Below, piece after piece: positions 62,259-64,000 of a stretch of DNA of 64,000 nucleotides. Under the pieces are notes generated by a model. That model saw only the letters and a list, made by a program, of their open reading frames with translations. It ran no database searches and had not been told where the DNA came from. A program made the position numbers and the translations under genes. Origin of the DNA: Thiopseudomonas sp964394445 (GTDB lineage: Bacteria > Pseudomonadota > Gammaproteobacteria > Pseudomonadales > Pseudomonadaceae); the NCBI GenBank assembly GCA_964394445.1, contig CAYMXO010000001.1, positions 118,575 to 182,574 of the forward strand. The letters run 5' to 3'. Each line of letters starts with the position of its first letter. Within the stretch, counting starts at the first letter, position 1.

Positions 62259-62951
62259 ATGAACGAACTGGTCAGTTACCACCTGGAAAATGGTATTGCT
62301 ACCATACAAATCAATAACGGCAAGGTTAACGCCCTGTCGCCGGAAGTCCTGCAGCAACTCGACACGGCCATGGACCGTGCCACGGCTGACAAGGCTGTGG
62401 TCATACTGACCGGACAACCGGGCATCCTGTCCGGCGGTTATGATCTCAAGGTGATGATGTCCGGTCCGCAAAACGCGCTGGACCTCGTTGCCACGGGCTC
62501 AACTTTTACGCGCCGTATGTTAGCACACCCTTATCCGCTGATCGTCGCCTGCCCGGGGCATGCCATCGCCAAAGGGGCTTTTCTGCTACTGGCGGCAGAC
62601 TATCGCATCGCCGTTGATGGCGAGTTCAAGATCGGTCTTAACGAAGTGCAGATCGGCATGACCATGCACAATGCCGGCATTACCCTGGCGCGTGACCGTC
62701 TGATTCCGCCTGCCTTTCAGCGTGCCGTAATCAATGCCGAGATGTTTACCCCGCAAACTGCGCGCGAAGCCGGTTTTGTCGACTTGGTGGTACCTGCCGG
62801 GCAGCTGCTTGCCAGCGCCCGGGAAGTTGCGGAGCAGTTCAAGCAACTGAATATCCCGGCCCATGGCAAAACCAAACTGAAAGTGCGCAGCGACCTGCTG
62901 GCAGCACTGGATGCCGCCATTGCCCACGACAAGGTGCACGGGCTCGGCTAA
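62259..62951 (+). CDS. Crotonase/enoyl-CoA hydratase family protein with one catalytic Glu missing
   Basis: A 230-residue protein of the crotonase fold. The oxyanion-hole segment AYPLIVACPGHAIAKG-like (read as residues 93-106) and IGLNEVQIGM with Glu129 are present. The first catalytic Glu of hydratases (in GGGCE) is replaced by Phe108, so water addition is unlikely and an isomerase or other acyl-CoA reaction is more plausible. I chose the ATG at 62259; the longer frame is not conserved. It converges with the spermidine-synthase-like gene. Confidence 0.85.
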   Translation: MNELVSYHLENGIATIQINNGKVNALSPEVLQQLDTAMDRATADKAVVILTGQPGILSGGYDLKVMMSGPQNALDLVATGSTFTRRMLAHPYPLIVACPGHAIAKGAFLLLAADYRIAVDGEFKIGLNEVQIGMTMHNAGITLARDRLIPPAFQRAVINAEMFTPQTAREAGFVDLVVPAGQLLASAREVAEQFKQLNIPAHGKTKLKVRSDLLAALDAAIAHDKVHGLG

Positions 62952-62984
62952 ACGGCCATACCCCCGCCATACGGCCGGGCAATG

Positions 62985-63749
62985 CTAACCCAGGCCCAGC
63001 CGTATGTCGTGCAGCAATGACAGCAAATCATGTCCTTGCCGCTTGCCAACAGCGGCAGCCCGCTTGCGCAACAGCTCAACCGGCAAGTTCTGCTCGGTAC
63101 TGGCCGGAACCAGCACCACGACGTTGCCTTCGGCAACCGGCAGCTCCCAATAGTGACCATCAAACAGGCCTTGCAACAAGGGGGCTGCCAACGGCCTGTT
63201 GTCCAGTAACGCCCACTGATTGATAACCAGCCAGCCGTTGTCGCTCAGCTTGTCCAGACACAGCTCCATGAAATCCCAGGTTGTGTGGGCTCTCGATGGC
63301 CCCTGCTCGTTGTACAGGTCAAGAAAAATCAGATCAGCCTGCTCTGCCGTTTGCAACAGCTCGAACGCATCCCCCAGACGGATGGTCATGCGCTCGTCCT
63401 CCTTGAAACCCATGTGCTGCTGCGCCAGCCGCAAGACTTCAGGGCGCAGTTCAATAATCTCGGCATCAAACAGGGAGGGCAAAGCGTTCAGGCAACTGCG
63501 TATCAGCGCACCGGAGCCCAGCCCCAGAAACAGCGCGGTCTCCGGCTCCTGATGGCACAGTGCTCCGAGCAACATAGCCCGTGAATACTGGTATTCCAGC
63601 CGTAACGGAGAGCGCAGGCAGACTGCACTCTGCTCGGAATCCTCACCAAACACCAGATAGCGTTTCGTGCCTTTCTGCTCGACCCGGATGCGGCCATAAG
63701 CATCTTCCGCTTTCGCAATTGTTTTTTTACGCGACCAAAAAAAATGCAA
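62985..63749 (-). CDS. Spermidine synthase-like methyltransferase-fold protein
   Basis: A 254-residue protein. The Rossmann core has TALFLGLGSGALIRS and AEIIELRPEVLRLAQQ, then RLGDAFELLQTAEQADLIFLDLY, a pattern of SpeE-like proteins that lack their N-terminal domain; the enzyme may be a non-canonical aminopropyl- or methyltransferase. No ATG lies at the conserved start; a TTG at 63749 with AGGGAAAGAGAG just before it fits best, and a TTG at 63806 is the alternative. It has no speD neighbour. Confidence 0.82.
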   Translation of the reverse strand: MHFFWSRKKTIAKAEDAYGRIRVEQKGTKRYLVFGEDSEQSAVCLRSPLRLEYQYSRAMLLGALCHQEPETALFLGLGSGALIRSCLNALPSLFDAEIIELRPEVLRLAQQHMGFKEDERMTIRLGDAFELLQTAEQADLIFLDLYNEQGPSRAHTTWDFMELCLDKLSDNGWLVINQWALLDNRPLAAPLLQGLFDGHYWELPVAEGNVVVLVPASTEQNLPVELLRKRAAAVGKRQGHDLLSLLHDIRLGLG

Positions 63750-63883
63750 TCTCTCTTTCCCTAAACAGCGCTGAACAGATTCGCCGGCATAGCCAGGGGC
63801 GCGCAAGCGGGCTCTATGGATGCCACCCCCGGATTTTACTCAACAAACCGCCATAAAGCAGGCGGATAAATCCGCATACAGGC

Positions 63884-63912
63884 TTGCATTTCAAAAACGC
63901 CTCCAGTATAGT
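63884..63912 (+). promoter_or_regulatory. Sigma70 promoter of the tRNA-Ser gene
   Basis: TTGCAT (63884-63889) and TATAGT (63907-63912) are 17 bases apart, with a predicted start about 34 bases before the mature tRNA. Confidence 0.8.
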
Positions 63913-63952
63913 GCGCCACCTGAACGGGATGCACAAACCTGTTCGGATTTGC

Positions 63953-64000
63953 GGTGAAGTGTCCGAGTGGCTGAAGGAGCTCGCCTGGAAAGCGGGTATA
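63953..64000 (+). tRNA. tRNA-Ser(GGA), 3' part cut by the window edge
   Basis: The acceptor strand GGTGAAG, D-arm TCC..GGA, and anticodon arm CTCGC-CTGGAAA-GCGGG give anticodon GGA. The variable arm and the 3' half are beyond the edge. A good promoter precedes it. Confidence 0.92.

Overview
The window looks like chromosomal core DNA of a motile gammaproteobacterium close to Pseudomonas. Several blocks keep the gene order I remember from Pseudomonas: fliEFGHIJ; infC-rpmI-rplT-pheS-pheT-ihfA-merR; tal / STAS / SpoIIE-type phosphatase / PilZ / mlaA; cysS-glnS divergent from ppiB-lpxH; and nadK / metallophosphatase / rhomboid / yeaC / DUF2797 / pepN. A REP doublet (REPIN-like) with Pseudomonas-type sequence supports this. 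The DNA is moderately GC-rich by eye. I see no insertion sequence, prophage or CRISPR array. The window is cut inside a gene on the left and inside a tRNA-Ser gene on the right.

Layout. 0-5 kb (minus strand): a cut ABM-domain protein, an amidase, a XylR/DmpR-type sigma54 activator and an outer-membrane protein of the aromatic-pathway transporter family; this is accessory catabolic material. 5-9.5 kb: zapE with an NlpC/P60 lipoprotein, a stand-alone tryptophan synthase beta chain, and a REP doublet. 8.8-15.4 kb (minus): the flagellar basal-body and export operon fliE-F-G-H-I-J under a clear sigma54 promoter, with a Tag-like DNA glycosylase translationally coupled at its end. 15.5-20.6 kb (minus): a YadGH-type ABC exporter, DUF1285, a lipoprotein, a TetR regulator with a palindromic operator candidate, a membrane-anchored unknown and a MerR regulator. 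20.6-25.9 kb (minus): ihfA, pheT, pheS, rplT, rpmI and infC, with infC beginning at a non-AUG codon.

26-38 kb: a 5'-nucleotidase and a small DMT-like membrane protein (plus), then a complete nine-gene N-type ATPase operon atpDCQRBEFAG (minus). An isocitrate lyase/PEP mutase-like enzyme follows. Next come two minus-strand transcription units of poorly described proteins: a DUF5610 protein, and a two-gene unit of unknown proteins. Both units begin with flagellar sigma28 (FliA) type promoters, and their first proteins share an N-terminal leader. This is the most promising undescribed element in the window: it suggests new members of the late flagellar regulon, possibly exported.

37.4-64 kb: tatD, dusA and tal; a STAS protein with a phosphatase that lacks the usual receiver domain; PilZ, mlaA, cysS, glnS, ppiB, lpxH; a small secreted unknown; a beta-CASP metallo-beta-lactamase RNase-like protein; a LOG-family protein; an RND transporter with a YCF48-like periplasmic partner; pepN through tusA; a crotonase; a spermidine-synthase-like protein; and the start of tRNA-Ser(GGA) behind a strong promoter.
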